Assembly (NCBI GenBank): GCA_947495795.1
Contig: CANMAI010000016.1
Coordinates: 1-64,000 of the forward strand
Direction of reading: 5' to 3'
Source of the DNA: an uncultured Paracoccaceae bacterium
Lineage (GTDB): Bacteria > Pseudomonadota > Alphaproteobacteria > Rhodobacterales > Rhodobacteraceae
Length of the DNA: 64,000 nt
Numbering within the stretch: the stretch's first letter is position 1; every line of letters begins with the position of its first letter. The notes under the pieces were generated by a model, which ran no database searches, was not told the origin of the DNA, and saw only the letters and a list, made by a program, of their open reading frames with translations. Shown here one piece after another: positions 24,543-33,232 of this stretch. A program made the position numbers and the translations under genes.

Positions 24543-25343
24543 CTATTGGGTATTGGCTGACCGCGCGTGCAAGGCGCGCAGTGTTTCGAGTTCAAGCGGT
24601 GTTGGAGTGGGCGTGACCCCGAGGTGGGGCGCAAATCGAACGGTCCACCCGACTGAGGCTACGACATCATCGCGCGTCACCCCAGGATGGAGCGAGACAA
24701 CGACAAATTCCGCCGTCTGTGCCTGGAAGTCCGGATCGCAAACCTTGAGCCCGTCAGGGTCCAGCATGTCCCATATGGCCAGATCCGTAACCAGTTGCGT
24801 GGGACCCTTTGTATGAACACCAAACGTGCCACGACTTTCACCGAATTGGCCGTGGCCAAGGCTTGTCAGAAAATCGATCTTGTCGACAAACGTACGTTTG
24901 GACTGTTCGGCTGTGATGAATATCTCGCGCGCCTGCGTCGCGATCTCGGGCGCGCCACCGCCACCCGGCAAACGCACTTTGGGGGCATCATAGCCGCCAA
25001 TGACCGTCGTATTCAGGTTACCGCGCCGGTCAAGTTGTGCCGCGCCAAGGAAGCCAATGCTGATCCGCCCACCCTGAAGCCAGTATTGAAACATCTCTGG
25101 AACGGACACCGTTGTCAGTGCCGTATCGTGCAGCTCTCCGTCGCCGATGGACAGCGGCAACCGATCGGGTGTGGTGGCAATTGTACCGGATTCGTAGATC
25201 AGGGTGATCTCAGGCGCATGTGTCAGGCGGGCCAGATTGCAGGCGGCAGACGGCGCACCGATGCCGACAAAACACACATCTTCATTGCGCAACAGACGAC
25301 CAGCAGAAACCGTCATGTATTCCTTGGGCGAAATGGTGGTCAT
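24543..25343 (-). CDS. 3-oxoadipate CoA-transferase, subunit B (CatJ/PcaJ-like)
   Basis: 266 residues. With the adjacent subunit it would move CoA from succinyl-CoA to 3-oxoadipate. The sequence fits subunit B of the family-I CoA-transferase branch related to glutaconate CoA-transferase and CatJ: CFVGIGAPSAACNLARLTHAPEITLIYESG with the ESG catalytic-Glu motif, then FLGAAQLDRRGNLNTTVIG and LPGGGGAPEIA. The ATG overlaps the stop of subunit A by ATGA, as expected for a hetero-oligomer. The substrate is inferred from the operon (maleylacetate reductase and PcaF-type thiolase) rather than from sequence alone. Confidence 0.88.
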   Translation of the reverse strand: MTTISPKEYMTVSAGRLLRNEDVCFVGIGAPSAACNLARLTHAPEITLIYESGTIATTPDRLPLSIGDGELHDTALTTVSVPEMFQYWLQGGRISIGFLGAAQLDRRGNLNTTVIGGYDAPKVRLPGGGGAPEIATQAREIFITAEQSKRTFVDKIDFLTSLGHGQFGESRGTFGVHTKGPTQLVTDLAIWDMLDPDGLKVCDPDFQAQTAEFVVVSLHPGVTRDDVVASVGWTVRFAPHLGVTPTPTPLELETLRALHARSANTQ

Positions 25344-26191
25344 CGGGCACCCTCCTGCACTGAAGCGTCGAATGGATGCGCCAGAACATGTTCTTCAATC
25401 CACGCCAGAAACCTGTCTCGATCAGACGAAATCCTGCTCCACTCCAGATAAAAATCATTGTCGCGCGGGTAATAGCCGGTGGCATAGCTCGGAGCGGCTC
25501 CCTTGGGCACATGACAGATCGCAGTGACACACCAACCTGGCAGGATGCAGGTATTCGCGTTGCGGTTTGGCAGCGCCCGAAGGTCGTCGACAATCTCTTC
25601 AACGGTCACGATGGCCACTTTGGCCGCCAGAACTGCTTCTTTTTGAACACCAACGATGCCGTCGATCTGAACATTGCCATTCCGATCAGCGCGCTGTGCA
25701 TGAATAATCGTCACATCGGGACGTATTGCGGGCACGCAGGCCAGTTTTTCATTGGTAAATGGGCAGATGACGGATTTTATATTCCGGTTGACGTTTGTCA
25801 GATCCGTCCCGCGGTACCCTCTGAACACGGCGCTCGGCAGGTTGGCGGCACCTGCGTGATAGGCGTTCGCCATCGCGGCATGGCTGTGCTCTTCCAGCTC
25901 GAGCGCACGGGGCCAGCCGTTTTCTACCGCATCCCTGACCCGGTGAAGCAAGCCCGCACCGGGATTGCCCGCGTAAGAAAACACCATCTTGCGCGCGGCG
26001 CCCACTCCGACAAGTTGGTCATAGATGATGTCCGGCGTCATTCGGATCAACGTCAGGTCCTCGACGCCCTGACGGATGACTTCGTGGGCCGCGGCGAAGG
26101 GGATCAAGTGAGTGAACCCCTCCATCGCGATAGACTGCCCGTTCGAGACGTTGTCTCGTATGGCGTCCGATAATGTGGTGAACGTCGCCAT
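25340..26191 (-). CDS. 3-oxoadipate CoA-transferase, subunit A (CatI/PcaI-like)
   Basis: 283 residues. Begins MATFTTLSDAIRDNVSNGQS, followed by the typical AMEGFTHLIPFAAAHEVIRQG and LTLIRMTPDIIYDQLVGVGAARK; the middle has CPFTNEKLACVPAIRPD and HAQRADRNGNVQIDG, all standard for subunit A of this CoA-transferase branch. The start at 26191 lies 7 nt after the stop of the nitroreductase gene, with only a weak GAAG upstream, so translation may be coupled. It forms the 3-oxoadipate activating enzyme with the overlapping subunit B. Confidence 0.88.
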   Translation of the reverse strand: MATFTTLSDAIRDNVSNGQSIAMEGFTHLIPFAAAHEVIRQGVEDLTLIRMTPDIIYDQLVGVGAARKMVFSYAGNPGAGLLHRVRDAVENGWPRALELEEHSHAAMANAYHAGAANLPSAVFRGYRGTDLTNVNRNIKSVICPFTNEKLACVPAIRPDVTIIHAQRADRNGNVQIDGIVGVQKEAVLAAKVAIVTVEEIVDDLRALPNRNANTCILPGWCVTAICHVPKGAAPSYATGYYPRDNDFYLEWSRISSDRDRFLAWIEEHVLAHPFDASVQEGAR

Positions 26192-26198
26192 CTGTGCT

Positions 26199-26849
26199 TC
26201 AGACGATTCGTGCGACGTCGTCGAAGTCCAAGCGCGGCAAACGTCGGAACAGCTTCTCTTCGTCGCCGTACCCAAGATTGCACAGGAAATTAGACTTCCA
26301 TGTGGTTCCAGCAAGGAACGCCTCATCGACGGCGGCAGGATTAAAGCCCGACATTGGCCCCGCATCAAGGCCCAGTGCCCGCGCCGCGATCAGAAAATAT
26401 GCACCTTGCATTGAGCCGTTGCGAAACGCATTTCCGGCGGCCATTTCGGCGTTGTCCGCGAACATGTCACGCGCTTTGGGGTTTGGCGGAAACAGAACAG
26501 GCAGCTTTTCGAAAAACGCGGTGTCAAACGCGATGATCGCTGTGACCGGGGCAGACATCATCTTGACCTGGTTCGGTTCCATCAAAGCGGGACGCAAACG
26601 CTCTTTGGCTTCAGCGCTACGCACAAAAACGAAACGTGCAGGCTGTTGGTTCATGCTGGTTGGACCCCATTTGGCGAGGTCGTAAAGCTCTTTCAGAACG
26701 TCATCGCTGACCTCCTTGTCGGAAAACCCATAATGCGTTCTGGCATCCCGCAAAAGCAGGTCCAGCGTCGCCGGGTCTGCTTTGGTAATCCGGGCGCGGG
26801 CTTCGCGGACATCGGCGCGTGCGTTCGCATCAAGTGTGTCTGTATCCAT
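26199..26849 (-). CDS. Nitroreductase-family protein (RutE/HadB-like)
   Basis: 216 residues, FMN-dependent nitroreductase fold. The central segment [20 protein letters not shown] is the FMN-binding motif of the RutE subgroup, with a matching C-terminal [18 protein letters not shown] and [11 protein letters not shown]. RutE reduces malonic semialdehyde; related HadB-type enzymes reduce quinones or haloaromatic intermediates. As the first gene of the operon for hydroxyquinol breakdown it could keep hydroxyquinol or a substituted quinone reduced, which is inference. It is transcribed from the divergent promoter region that carries the two IclR-type palindromes; one of them starts 19 nt upstream of its ATG. 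Confidence 0.82.
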   Translation of the reverse strand: MDTDTLDANARADVREARARITKADPATLDLLLRDARTHYGFSDKEVSDDVLKELYDLAKWGPTSMNQQPARFVFVRSAEAKERLRPALMEPNQVKMMSAPVTAIIAFDTAFFEKLPVLFPPNPKARDMFADNAEMAAGNAFRNGSMQGAYFLIAARALGLDAGPMSGFNPAAVDEAFLAGTTWKSNFLCNLGYGDEEKLFRRLPRLDFDDVARIV

Positions 26850-26867
26850 CTGCTTTTCCTTACTTTT

Positions 26868-26882
26868 GTTCGATTATCGAAC
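26868..26882. promoter_or_regulatory. IclR-type operator 1
   Basis: GTTCGATTATCGAAC, a perfect inverted repeat around a central T. It differs at two of 15 positions from the PcaR site known from Pseudomonas (GTTCGATAATCGCAC). It lies in the leader of the nitroreductase-CoA-transferase-thiolase operon. Confidence 0.75.
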
Positions 26883-26993
26883 CTCTGAAACATCGACCTG
26901 CATGGAAGGTGATCCGGAAGCACATATTTTTGTAGTAATCGTTCTTGACGGCTGTCTTTATTTTTGTCAACATCATTACATAAACTAATTTTC

Positions 26994-27008
26994 GTTCGAT
27001 TATCGAAC
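26994..27008. promoter_or_regulatory. IclR-type operator 2
   Basis: Second identical copy of GTTCGATTATCGAAC, ending 13 nt before the dctP start codon and abutting its GGGAGG ribosome binding site. The centres of the two copies are 126 bp apart, close to twelve helical turns. Confidence 0.75.
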
Positions 27009-27021
27009 ATGGGAGGAAATA

Positions 27022-28068
27022 ATGTTACTCAAACCCGCTTTGGCGGCAGCCGTTCTGCTGACCGCTCACACGGCCTCGGCCGAGACGTTCAATCTGACGA
27101 TGGGATCGAGCCATCCAACGGTGGTTCCATGGGTTGGCGTCTTGTCCGATCACGTGGTCGGCCAGACAAATGCGCGTCTTGAAGCGATGGGGTCGCAAGA
27201 TCGCGTTGAATGGACCGAAAGCTATGGCGGGGCCCTGTTCGGGTTTCAGGATACTCTCGAAGCCGTCGAAGACGGGTTGGTCGATGCGGGATGGGTCGGT
27301 GCTGGGCTTTGGGAGGAGTCCAAGATGCCACTGCAGACCATCACCTATTACGCACCGTTCGTCATTGATGATCAGCCAACACTGATGCGCATCATGAATG
27401 AGCTCAATGCAACCGTACCGGCCATGGCGCAGTCATGGGAGGCGCACAATCAGGTTTTTCTCGGGTCTTCAGGCGTGGAAACCTACCATCTGCTGACCAC
27501 GTTTCCCGTGACTTCACTTGCTGATCTGGAGGGGCGTAAAATCCTTGCGCCGGGTCCCTCAGGCAACTGGATGTCCGCGATTGGCGCCGTGCCTGTCAAT
27601 GGCGCGTTGCCAACGTATTATAACTCTCTGCAGACGGGCGTTGCCGACGGTGTCATCTCGATCATCACCGGCACCTATCCCAACAAACTGCACGAAGTTG
27701 CCCCCTACCTGACCCTTGTCGGTGTTGGCGCACAATACACCGGTGGGCTGACCGTCAACAAAGATAGCTGGGACGGGTTATCCCCCGATGTCCAAACCGT
27801 CCTGCGCGAATTGGGGTCGGAATACGCAACACTTCACGCAGAGCAGGTGCAGGTCCGCTACGATACCGCGCTTCAGGCCATGCGTGATGATCCTGCTGTC
27901 ACCGTCACAACACTTTCAGAGACGGATCGGCAAGCGTGGATCGACCGACTTCCAAACTTGGCCGGTGACTGGGCCTCGCGCCATCCAGCGGGCCCGGACA
28001 CCCTCGCCGCCTTCATGAGTGCCGTGCGCAAGGCCGGAATCGAGCCAGGTCGCAACTGGGATCAATAA
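27022..28068 (+). CDS. TRAP transporter substrate-binding protein (DctP family)
   Basis: 348 residues, periplasmic. A signal peptide (residues 1-20) ends in TASAETF, cleaved after ASA. The mature part has family features: an early FNLTMGSSHP strand, VEWTESYGGALFGFQDTLEAVEDGLVD, LADLEGRKILAPG and the signature LPTYYNSLQTGVADGVI where carboxylate-binding residues normally lie. It would hand the growth substrate to the DctQM permease encoded next. GGGAGGAAAT lies just before the ATG, next to IclR operator 2. The substrate is unknown; the operon suggests an aromatic acid or a product that feeds hydroxyquinol. Confidence 0.9.
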   Translation: MLLKPALAAAVLLTAHTASAETFNLTMGSSHPTVVPWVGVLSDHVVGQTNARLEAMGSQDRVEWTESYGGALFGFQDTLEAVEDGLVDAGWVGAGLWEESKMPLQTITYYAPFVIDDQPTLMRIMNELNATVPAMAQSWEAHNQVFLGSSGVETYHLLTTFPVTSLADLEGRKILAPGPSGNWMSAIGAVPVNGALPTYYNSLQTGVADGVISIITGTYPNKLHEVAPYLTLVGVGAQYTGGLTVNKDSWDGLSPDVQTVLRELGSEYATLHAEQVQVRYDTALQAMRDDPAVTVTTLSETDRQAWIDRLPNLAGDWASRHPAGPDTLAAFMSAVRKAGIEPGRNWDQ

Positions 28069-28083
28069 TGCGACTTAGACGCA

Positions 28084-28110
28084 GCCCCGTGGCACATCCT
28101 GCCGCGGGGC
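28084..28110 (+). terminator. Intergenic hairpin between dctP and dctQM
   Basis: GCCCCGTGGCA and TGCCGCGGGGC form an 11-bp stem (one G-T wobble) with a 5-nt loop and no T-run. Such hairpins after genes for binding proteins commonly protect the upstream mRNA and lower downstream expression. Confidence 0.6.
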
Positions 28111-28135
28111 ACGCCGGCACTCGGGAGGAATAGAT

Positions 28136-30121
28136 ATGTCGCGCTCACCAACCCTTTTGCATCGTGGATTCGATGCTGACGATCCCGAAGGAACACGGAA
28201 ACGCAGCTGGTTTGACCGCCTGCACATCGTATTTTCAAAATGCGCCGCTTTTCTCGCAGCCGGAGCGACATCCTGGATATTCGTGATCATGGTGATGATA
28301 TGCGCCGATGTGATCGGCCTCAAAGTGTTCTCGCGACCCCTCTACGGCGTTGTTGAACTCACAGCCGCCTCCATTGTGGCCGTCGTTTTTGCACAACTGC
28401 CTCACACCTTGTTTGAAAAGCGCATGACACGCGCCGACTTCCTGATCTCAAGCCTGGAAATCCGCACGCCCTCGTTCGCCGCCGCGCTAAATTTGATCTT
28501 TTGTCTCTGTGGTCTTGGCATCTTCGGCGCGCTCGCATGGTCCCTGATCGCGCACACCACATCCGCGCTGCTGAATGGAGAATTCATCGGCACCCAGGGC
28601 ATCTTCACGATGCAGGTGTGGCCCATCAAGGCGATCATCCTGTTGGGCGTCGTGATGACGGCGATCGAATTTGCCTTTCAATCCATCCACCAGTTGCGTG
28701 ACATCACGGCTGGCCACGCCCGGAAATCAGTTTTGCTGGTGTCCGTCGTACTTGTTGCGATCATCCTTTCCATTGCCGTTTCGACCGATCCCGACCGTGT
28801 CTGGATCGGCACAGTCGCCGTTGGTGCGCTGGTCGCGATGATTCTTCTGGGAATGCACATCCCGGTCGCGATGATGCTGGTAGCGCTGGTCGGCGTCTGG
28901 TTGATCCGCGACAACCCTACGCTCGCCGTAAAAACGATCCGCTCAGCCGCGACCGGTTCCATCAACAAGTTCGATTTCGGTGTCGTGCCCTTGTTTGTGC
29001 TGATGGGCCTGCTTGTCGATGCGTCCGATCTGGGCAAAGACGCCTACCGTGTCATGGCCGCACTGTTGCGCCGACTTTATGGCGGTCTGGCCATTGCAAC
29101 AGTCGCCGCCAACACGGTCTTCGCCGCCATCACCGGCATTTCCATCGCGTCGGCGGCTGTGTTCACGCGCGTGGCTGTCCCTCAAATGACAGAACATCAC
29201 TATTCTCCGGGGTTTGCAGCGGGAACCGTGGCCGGGTCTTCGGTGCTGGGTATGATGATACCGCCAAGTCTGCTGCTGATCATCTATGGATTTGTGACCG
29301 AAACAAGCGTCGGCAGCCTGTTTATCGCGGCCACCCTGCCCGGCCTTCTACTTGCTGCATCCTTTTGTCTGTTCATCTATCTGGCGGCACGTTTCGCACC
29401 CGAACGCGTCGGATGCCCGGCAATCGCCGATGATATTTCACCGGTTTCGGCCCGTGAGATATTCAAGGCCCTTTTTCCGATCCTGTTTCTGGTCTTTATC
29501 GTGATGGGCGGCATCTATGGTGGTGTCTTTACCCCGACCCAGGCAGGCGCGGTCGGTGCCGCCGCAACCCTCGTGGTCGCAGTATTGCGCAGGTCCCTCA
29601 CGTGGCGCAGCCTGTGGCGCGTGATGAAGGAAACCGGCGTCATCTCGGTCACGATCCTCATGCTCATCGTTGCGGCTTCGGCGTTCACCAAGATGCTGGT
29701 CATGTCGGGTATCCCGAATGCGATCGTTTCGATGTTTCTGGAACAAGGTGTGTCGTTCTGGGGCTTCATGCTCGGCTATTTTGCCGTGATCATCTTGTTG
29801 GGCATGTTTCTGGATTCGACCTCGATCATCCTGATTGTCGTTCCACTTGTGATCGGGATTGTGCCGGACATCACCCAAGGCGTTGTCGTCGGAGATCCGA
29901 TGATCTGGTTTGGGATCGTCACGATCATTGCCGTCGAAATCGGCCTGCTGACGCCCCCCTTTGGCATCACGGTCTATGTCGTCAAGGCGACGCTGGACCG
30001 TGATGACATCACCCTGATCGACATATTCAAGGGTGCCCTGCCGTATGTCGGCATCATGGCGATCGTGATGATCATACTGACGGCTTTCCCTACCATCTCA
30101 CTGTTCTGGTTACAGCCATGA
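28136..30121 (+). CDS. Fused TRAP transporter DctQ-DctM membrane protein
   Basis: 661 residues. The N-terminal 190 residues form a four-helix DctQ small subunit (GATSWIFVIMVMICADVIGL, then PLYGVVELTAASIVAVVF and a later helix pair). After a linker, residues about 215-655 form the DctM large subunit with many helices, including MLVALVGVWLIRD, FVLMGLLVDASDLG, GTVAGSSVLGMMIPPS and the C-terminal LLTPPFGITVYVVKA typical of DctM. It forms a sodium-driven importer with the preceding DctP. Fusion of Q and M into one chain is known in the family. GGGAGGAATA precedes the ATG. Confidence 0.92.
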   Translation: MSRSPTLLHRGFDADDPEGTRKRSWFDRLHIVFSKCAAFLAAGATSWIFVIMVMICADVIGLKVFSRPLYGVVELTAASIVAVVFAQLPHTLFEKRMTRADFLISSLEIRTPSFAAALNLIFCLCGLGIFGALAWSLIAHTTSALLNGEFIGTQGIFTMQVWPIKAIILLGVVMTAIEFAFQSIHQLRDITAGHARKSVLLVSVVLVAIILSIAVSTDPDRVWIGTVAVGALVAMILLGMHIPVAMMLVALVGVWLIRDNPTLAVKTIRSAATGSINKFDFGVVPLFVLMGLLVDASDLGKDAYRVMAALLRRLYGGLAIATVAANTVFAAITGISIASAAVFTRVAVPQMTEHHYSPGFAAGTVAGSSVLGMMIPPSLLLIIYGFVTETSVGSLFIAATLPGLLLAASFCLFIYLAARFAPERVGCPAIADDISPVSAREIFKALFPILFLVFIVMGGIYGGVFTPTQAGAVGAAATLVVAVLRRSLTWRSLWRVMKETGVISVTILMLIVAASAFTKMLVMSGIPNAIVSMFLEQGVSFWGFMLGYFAVIILLGMFLDSTSIILIVVPLVIGIVPDITQGVVVGDPMIWFGIVTIIAVEIGLLTPPFGITVYVVKATLDRDDITLIDIFKGALPYVGIMAIVMIILTAFPTISLFWLQP

Positions 30122-30603
30122 CAGTCATTCCAACAAAAAAGAGAACCTCCGTCATGCTATTTCTTTTTGGTGCAAGCGCTGCTCTTGTCTGCGGCTTGTT
30201 GATGGGTATTCAACCCGCCGTTAATGCCGAAATCAGCCGCCGGTTGGCATCCCCCTTTGCCGCTGTTTTGTTCTCACTGGCGATCAGCATCATTATCATT
30301 CTGCCATTCGCTCTGTGGCAGGAGCGCGAACCGGTTCTCGCAGCGATTATAGGCGCCCCATGGTGGGTCTGGCTCGGTGGGTTGGCTGGGGCGGCATTCG
30401 TCACGGCGGGCATTACGGTTGCGCCAATTATTGGCTTCGCTCTGTTCTTGATGATCGTCGTGACCGGGCAACTTGTCGCGGCATCACTAGCTGATCATTT
30501 CGCTCTTTTCGGGGGTCAGGAACGTCCAATCACGATGAGTCGCCTACTTGGTCTTTGCCTTGTACTTTGCGGCGTTCTGACGTTCCGGTTCGGCAAGTTC
30601 TGA
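30118..30603 (+). CDS. DMT/YdcZ-type (DUF606) small membrane transporter
   Basis: 161 residues with five hydrophobic helices (MLFLFGASAALVCGLLMGI, FAAVLFSLAISIIIILPFA, WWVWLGGLAGAAFVTAGI, IIGFALFLMIVVTGQLVAA, LLGLCLVLCGVLTFRF) and the IQPAVNAEISRRL and GG(L)AGAAFV elements of the DUF606 family. DUF606 proteins are drug/metabolite-type transporters, often acting in pairs. The ATG overlaps the dctQM stop by 4 nt. It may export or import a pathway compound; specificity is unknown. Confidence 0.8.
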   Translation: MTVIPTKKRTSVMLFLFGASAALVCGLLMGIQPAVNAEISRRLASPFAAVLFSLAISIIIILPFALWQEREPVLAAIIGAPWWVWLGGLAGAAFVTAGITVAPIIGFALFLMIVVTGQLVAASLADHFALFGGQERPITMSRLLGLCLVLCGVLTFRFGKF

Positions 30604-30606
30604 GAT

Positions 30607-31419
30607 ATGCAGATGTCCCGATCCGGTTCAGAACGCAGCTCGACCCTGACAAAGGGTTTGGCGGTGCTGCGGTTTGTTGCCCCTCAGGCAGAGGGCTGCA
30701 CCATTTCGCAAGTTGCACTGGGAGTTGAGATCAGCCGTGCGGCGGCGCGGCGCTTCCTGCTCACGCTTTGTGACGAAGGCTACTTGCGGCAAAGCCAAAG
30801 CCTTTTTTTGCCCACGCCAAAAATCAGCAAGCTGGCCGATACACCCATCGCCGACGGCACCTTCTGGAACACGCTACTGCCACCTATGAAACACGTCGCC
30901 GACGAGACCGGCGAGGCCTGTTCGATGTCGGTCATGGTTGATCACGATATCATTTATGTTGCCCGCGCGCCCAGCAGACGGGTCGTGTCCGTTCATCTCG
31001 AAGTCGGCAGCCGCCTACCAGCCGCACATACGTCAATGGGCCGCGTGATGTTGGCCAGCCAACCCCAGGACGCAATTGCGCATTTTCTGGACATGGTCGA
31101 CTTGCCGCGTCGAACACGGTTTTCCATCTCCGGGAGCAGAAGCTTGCGCGACGCGATCTCGGCATCGGCCAGCGATGGATTCTCCATTGTTGATCAAGAG
31201 CTGGAAGAAGGTCTCATTTCGGTCGCCGTTCCCGTCACAGCCCCGAACGGAGCCGTTCTGAGCGCCCTGAACTTCAGTTCCACGCCGACAAGATACCCGT
31301 CAAAAAGGCTCCGGGAAAGCATCGTACCGATGCTTCAGGCGGCTTCCCGAGACATTACAGAAATTCTGCGCACTAAGCGCGAAATTGCCTCCATCCCACA
31401 AAAGGAAACACTCCAATGA
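30607..31419 (+). CDS. IclR-family regulator (PcaR/PobR-like)
   Basis: 270 residues. N-terminal winged helix: SSTLTKGLAVLRF, ISQVALGVEISRAAARRFLLTL, GYLRQS. C-terminal ligand-binding domain: IIYVARAPSRRVVSVHLEVGSRLPAAHTSMGRVMLAS, the signature of the Pca-type branch that senses protocatechuate-pathway or aromatic intermediates, and GFSIVDQELEEGLISVAVPV. It is the natural candidate to bind the two GTTCGATTATCGAAC palindromes at 26868 and 26994 and to control both divergent operons. Its stop overlaps the start of the dioxygenase gene by ATGA, so regulator and enzyme are co-expressed. The effector could be hydroxyquinol, maleylacetate or 3-oxoadipate; this is inference. Confidence 0.9.
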   Translation: MQMSRSGSERSSTLTKGLAVLRFVAPQAEGCTISQVALGVEISRAAARRFLLTLCDEGYLRQSQSLFLPTPKISKLADTPIADGTFWNTLLPPMKHVADETGEACSMSVMVDHDIIYVARAPSRRVVSVHLEVGSRLPAAHTSMGRVMLASQPQDAIAHFLDMVDLPRRTRFSISGSRSLRDAISASASDGFSIVDQELEEGLISVAVPVTAPNGAVLSALNFSSTPTRYPSKRLRESIVPMLQAASRDITEILRTKREIASIPQKETLQ

Positions 31420-32285
31420 CCAGAAATTTCACCGAGGAAAACGCAACTGAAGAAGTCCTGAGCCGCTACGCAGATTGTCCAAACCCGCGGCTCAAGGAGG
31501 TATCAGAAGCAATCGTGCGCCACCTGCATGCACTGATCCGCGAAGTCGAACCGACAACGGAAGAATGGATGCAGGCTTTGGAATTTCTCACAGACGTGGG
31601 ACAGAAATGCGATGACAAGCGGCAGGAATTCATTCTGCTGTCAGATGTCTTCGGCGTCTCCACGCTTGTCGATGCGATCAACAACCGCAAACCTGTAGAA
31701 GCAACAGAATCCACTGTGTTGGGGCCGTTCCATATGGTCGAGAGCCCCGCCTACCCGAACGGTGAAAACGTTGCGCGTCACGGCGGTGGTGCAGCACTGG
31801 TCGTCACGGGTACGGTGACCGACACCGCCGGTAACGTGCTGCCAGACGCCAAAGTCGACATCTGGCAAGCGAACGAAGACGGATTCTATGACGTTCAAAA
31901 GCCCGGGGAACTGCCCGACCTGAACCTGCGTGGGCTGTTCACCACCCAGCAGAACGGCTCGTTCTGGTTCCGCTCCATTCTACCCAGCTTTTATCCGATC
32001 CCGACAGATGGTCCGGTCGGAGAAATGGTCCTGGCTGCAGGCCGCCACCCCAACAGACCCGCACATATCCACTTCATCGGGATGGCTGAAGGTCATGAAC
32101 CAATCACCAGCCATCTTTTCGTAGAGGGCGATCCCTACATCGAATCCGATGTCGTCTTTGGCGTAAAGGAAAGCCTGGTGCGCGATTTCGACCTGATTGA
32201 CGATGAAAGGCGCGCAAAGGAATACGGTGTGCCCAATCCTTTCTACCACGTGCACAACGTCATCTCGCTTGTGCGCAACACGTAA
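31416..32285 (+). CDS. Hydroxyquinol 1,2-dioxygenase
   Basis: 289 residues, intradiol dioxygenase. Cleaves hydroxyquinol (1,2,4-trihydroxybenzene) with O2 to maleylacetate. The N-terminal helical domain (about residues 20-100, RLKEVSEAIVRHLHALIREV, SDVFGVSTLVDAINN) is followed by the catalytic beta-sandwich. The non-haem Fe(III) ligands are visible: Tyr158 (DGFYDVQ), Tyr193 (SFYPIP), His217 and His219 (RPAHIHF). The N-terminal domain and the order of elements match hydroxyquinol and chlorocatechol-type enzymes; the presence of maleylacetate reductase in the same island supports hydroxyquinol. Co-translated with the IclR regulator. Confidence 0.92.
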   Translation: MTRNFTEENATEEVLSRYADCPNPRLKEVSEAIVRHLHALIREVEPTTEEWMQALEFLTDVGQKCDDKRQEFILLSDVFGVSTLVDAINNRKPVEATESTVLGPFHMVESPAYPNGENVARHGGGAALVVTGTVTDTAGNVLPDAKVDIWQANEDGFYDVQKPGELPDLNLRGLFTTQQNGSFWFRSILPSFYPIPTDGPVGEMVLAAGRHPNRPAHIHFIGMAEGHEPITSHLFVEGDPYIESDVVFGVKESLVRDFDLIDDERRAKEYGVPNPFYHVHNVISLVRNT

Positions 32286-32297
32286 GGAACCGGGATT

Positions 32298-32591
32298 ATG
32301 TACTTCATTGCCAAAGCACTCGACCGTCCCGGAGTATCAAATACCCGCGGCGATTTGCATCCCCGGCACAAGGCCCATCTGGACGCGGCAGGGGCAGACA
32401 CCAAGGTCATCATAAGTGGCCCCCTTGTCGGATTGGACGGAGAGCCCGAAGGGTCGTTTTTTATCTATGAGGCCGAAACGCCCGAGGCTGTTCGCCGTTT
32501 CATGAATCAGGACCCTTTTGCGCAGGCGGGGGTCTGGTCATCACTTGAAATACACGCCTTTGATTGGCGGCGCGGAAAGCCGCCCGCATGA
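32298..32591 (+). CDS. YciI-family protein
   Basis: 97 residues. Matches the YCII fold: MYFIAKALDRPG, HPRHKAHLDAAG, IISGPLVGLDGEPEGSFFIYEAETPEAVRRFMNQDPFAQAGVW. YciI-like proteins resemble muconolactone isomerases and are found in aromatic-degradation clusters, sometimes as accessory dehalogenase-like enzymes with a His-Asp pair (His23 region here). The role here is not known. It begins 12 nt after the dioxygenase stop and overlaps the next gene by ATGA. Confidence 0.85.
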   Translation: MYFIAKALDRPGVSNTRGDLHPRHKAHLDAAGADTKVIISGPLVGLDGEPEGSFFIYEAETPEAVRRFMNQDPFAQAGVWSSLEIHAFDWRRGKPPA

Positions 32592-33232
32592 TCCGCCTAT
32601 GGGGGCGTGACACGTCCACAAACGTACAGAAGGTTCTTTGGCTAATTGCGGAATTGGGGCTGTCGGTAGATCATCAGCAGGTGGGTGGCCCCTTTGGCGG
32701 CCTCGATACGCCGGAATTCCGACGACTGAACCCCAACGGCACCATCCCCGTGCTGGAATACGGAACGGCTACTGTCTGGGAGTCCCATGCCATCCTGCGG
32801 TTCCTCGCGACGAAAACCGGCGCGACTGGCATATATCCGACAGATCCAGAGGCGCGGTCCTTTGATGACAGTTGGTTAGACTGGCATTCAAACGTCTATT
32901 GGCCACCTATCAGGACCCTGTTCCTGGAAGGATGGCGGGATAAGATCCTGCGCTTTGAATCTGGTGAGGCAAAGGCGCTGTACACGCGCATCGATCACAA
33001 CATGTCATTGCTCGCGGAAAATCGGCTGACGGATTTGCAGACCTTGGATCAAGGCCTGCGATTGAGCGACATACCCTTGGCCGTCGGCATCAGCAGATTA
33101 CGGACGATGCTGCCGGAGTATGAATTTCCAGCCGTGGTCGAGGATTGGTTTGAAGCACTGACGAAACGCCCCGCGTTTGACGTCGTGCACCTTGCAGAAA
33201 CAAAATTGAGGACCGGAGATTATGCAGGATAA
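32588..33232 (+). CDS. Glutathione S-transferase 1
   Basis: 214 residues. N-terminal thioredoxin-like domain MIRLWGRDTSTNVQKVLWLI with the Ser of STN in the catalytic position, and the glutathione-binding NPNGTIPVLE and TVWESHAILRFLA elements; C-terminal helical domain from about residue 90. ATG at 32588 overlaps the YciI stop by ATGA. Glutathione transferases in aromatic pathways isomerise maleylacetoacetate-type products, remove halogens or cleave ethers. Three of them here suggest that the natural substrate is substituted. Substrate unknown. Confidence 0.87.
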   Translation: MIRLWGRDTSTNVQKVLWLIAELGLSVDHQQVGGPFGGLDTPEFRRLNPNGTIPVLEYGTATVWESHAILRFLATKTGATGIYPTDPEARSFDDSWLDWHSNVYWPPIRTLFLEGWRDKILRFESGEAKALYTRIDHNMSLLAENRLTDLQTLDQGLRLSDIPLAVGISRLRTMLPEYEFPAVVEDWFEALTKRPAFDVVHLAETKLRTGDYAG

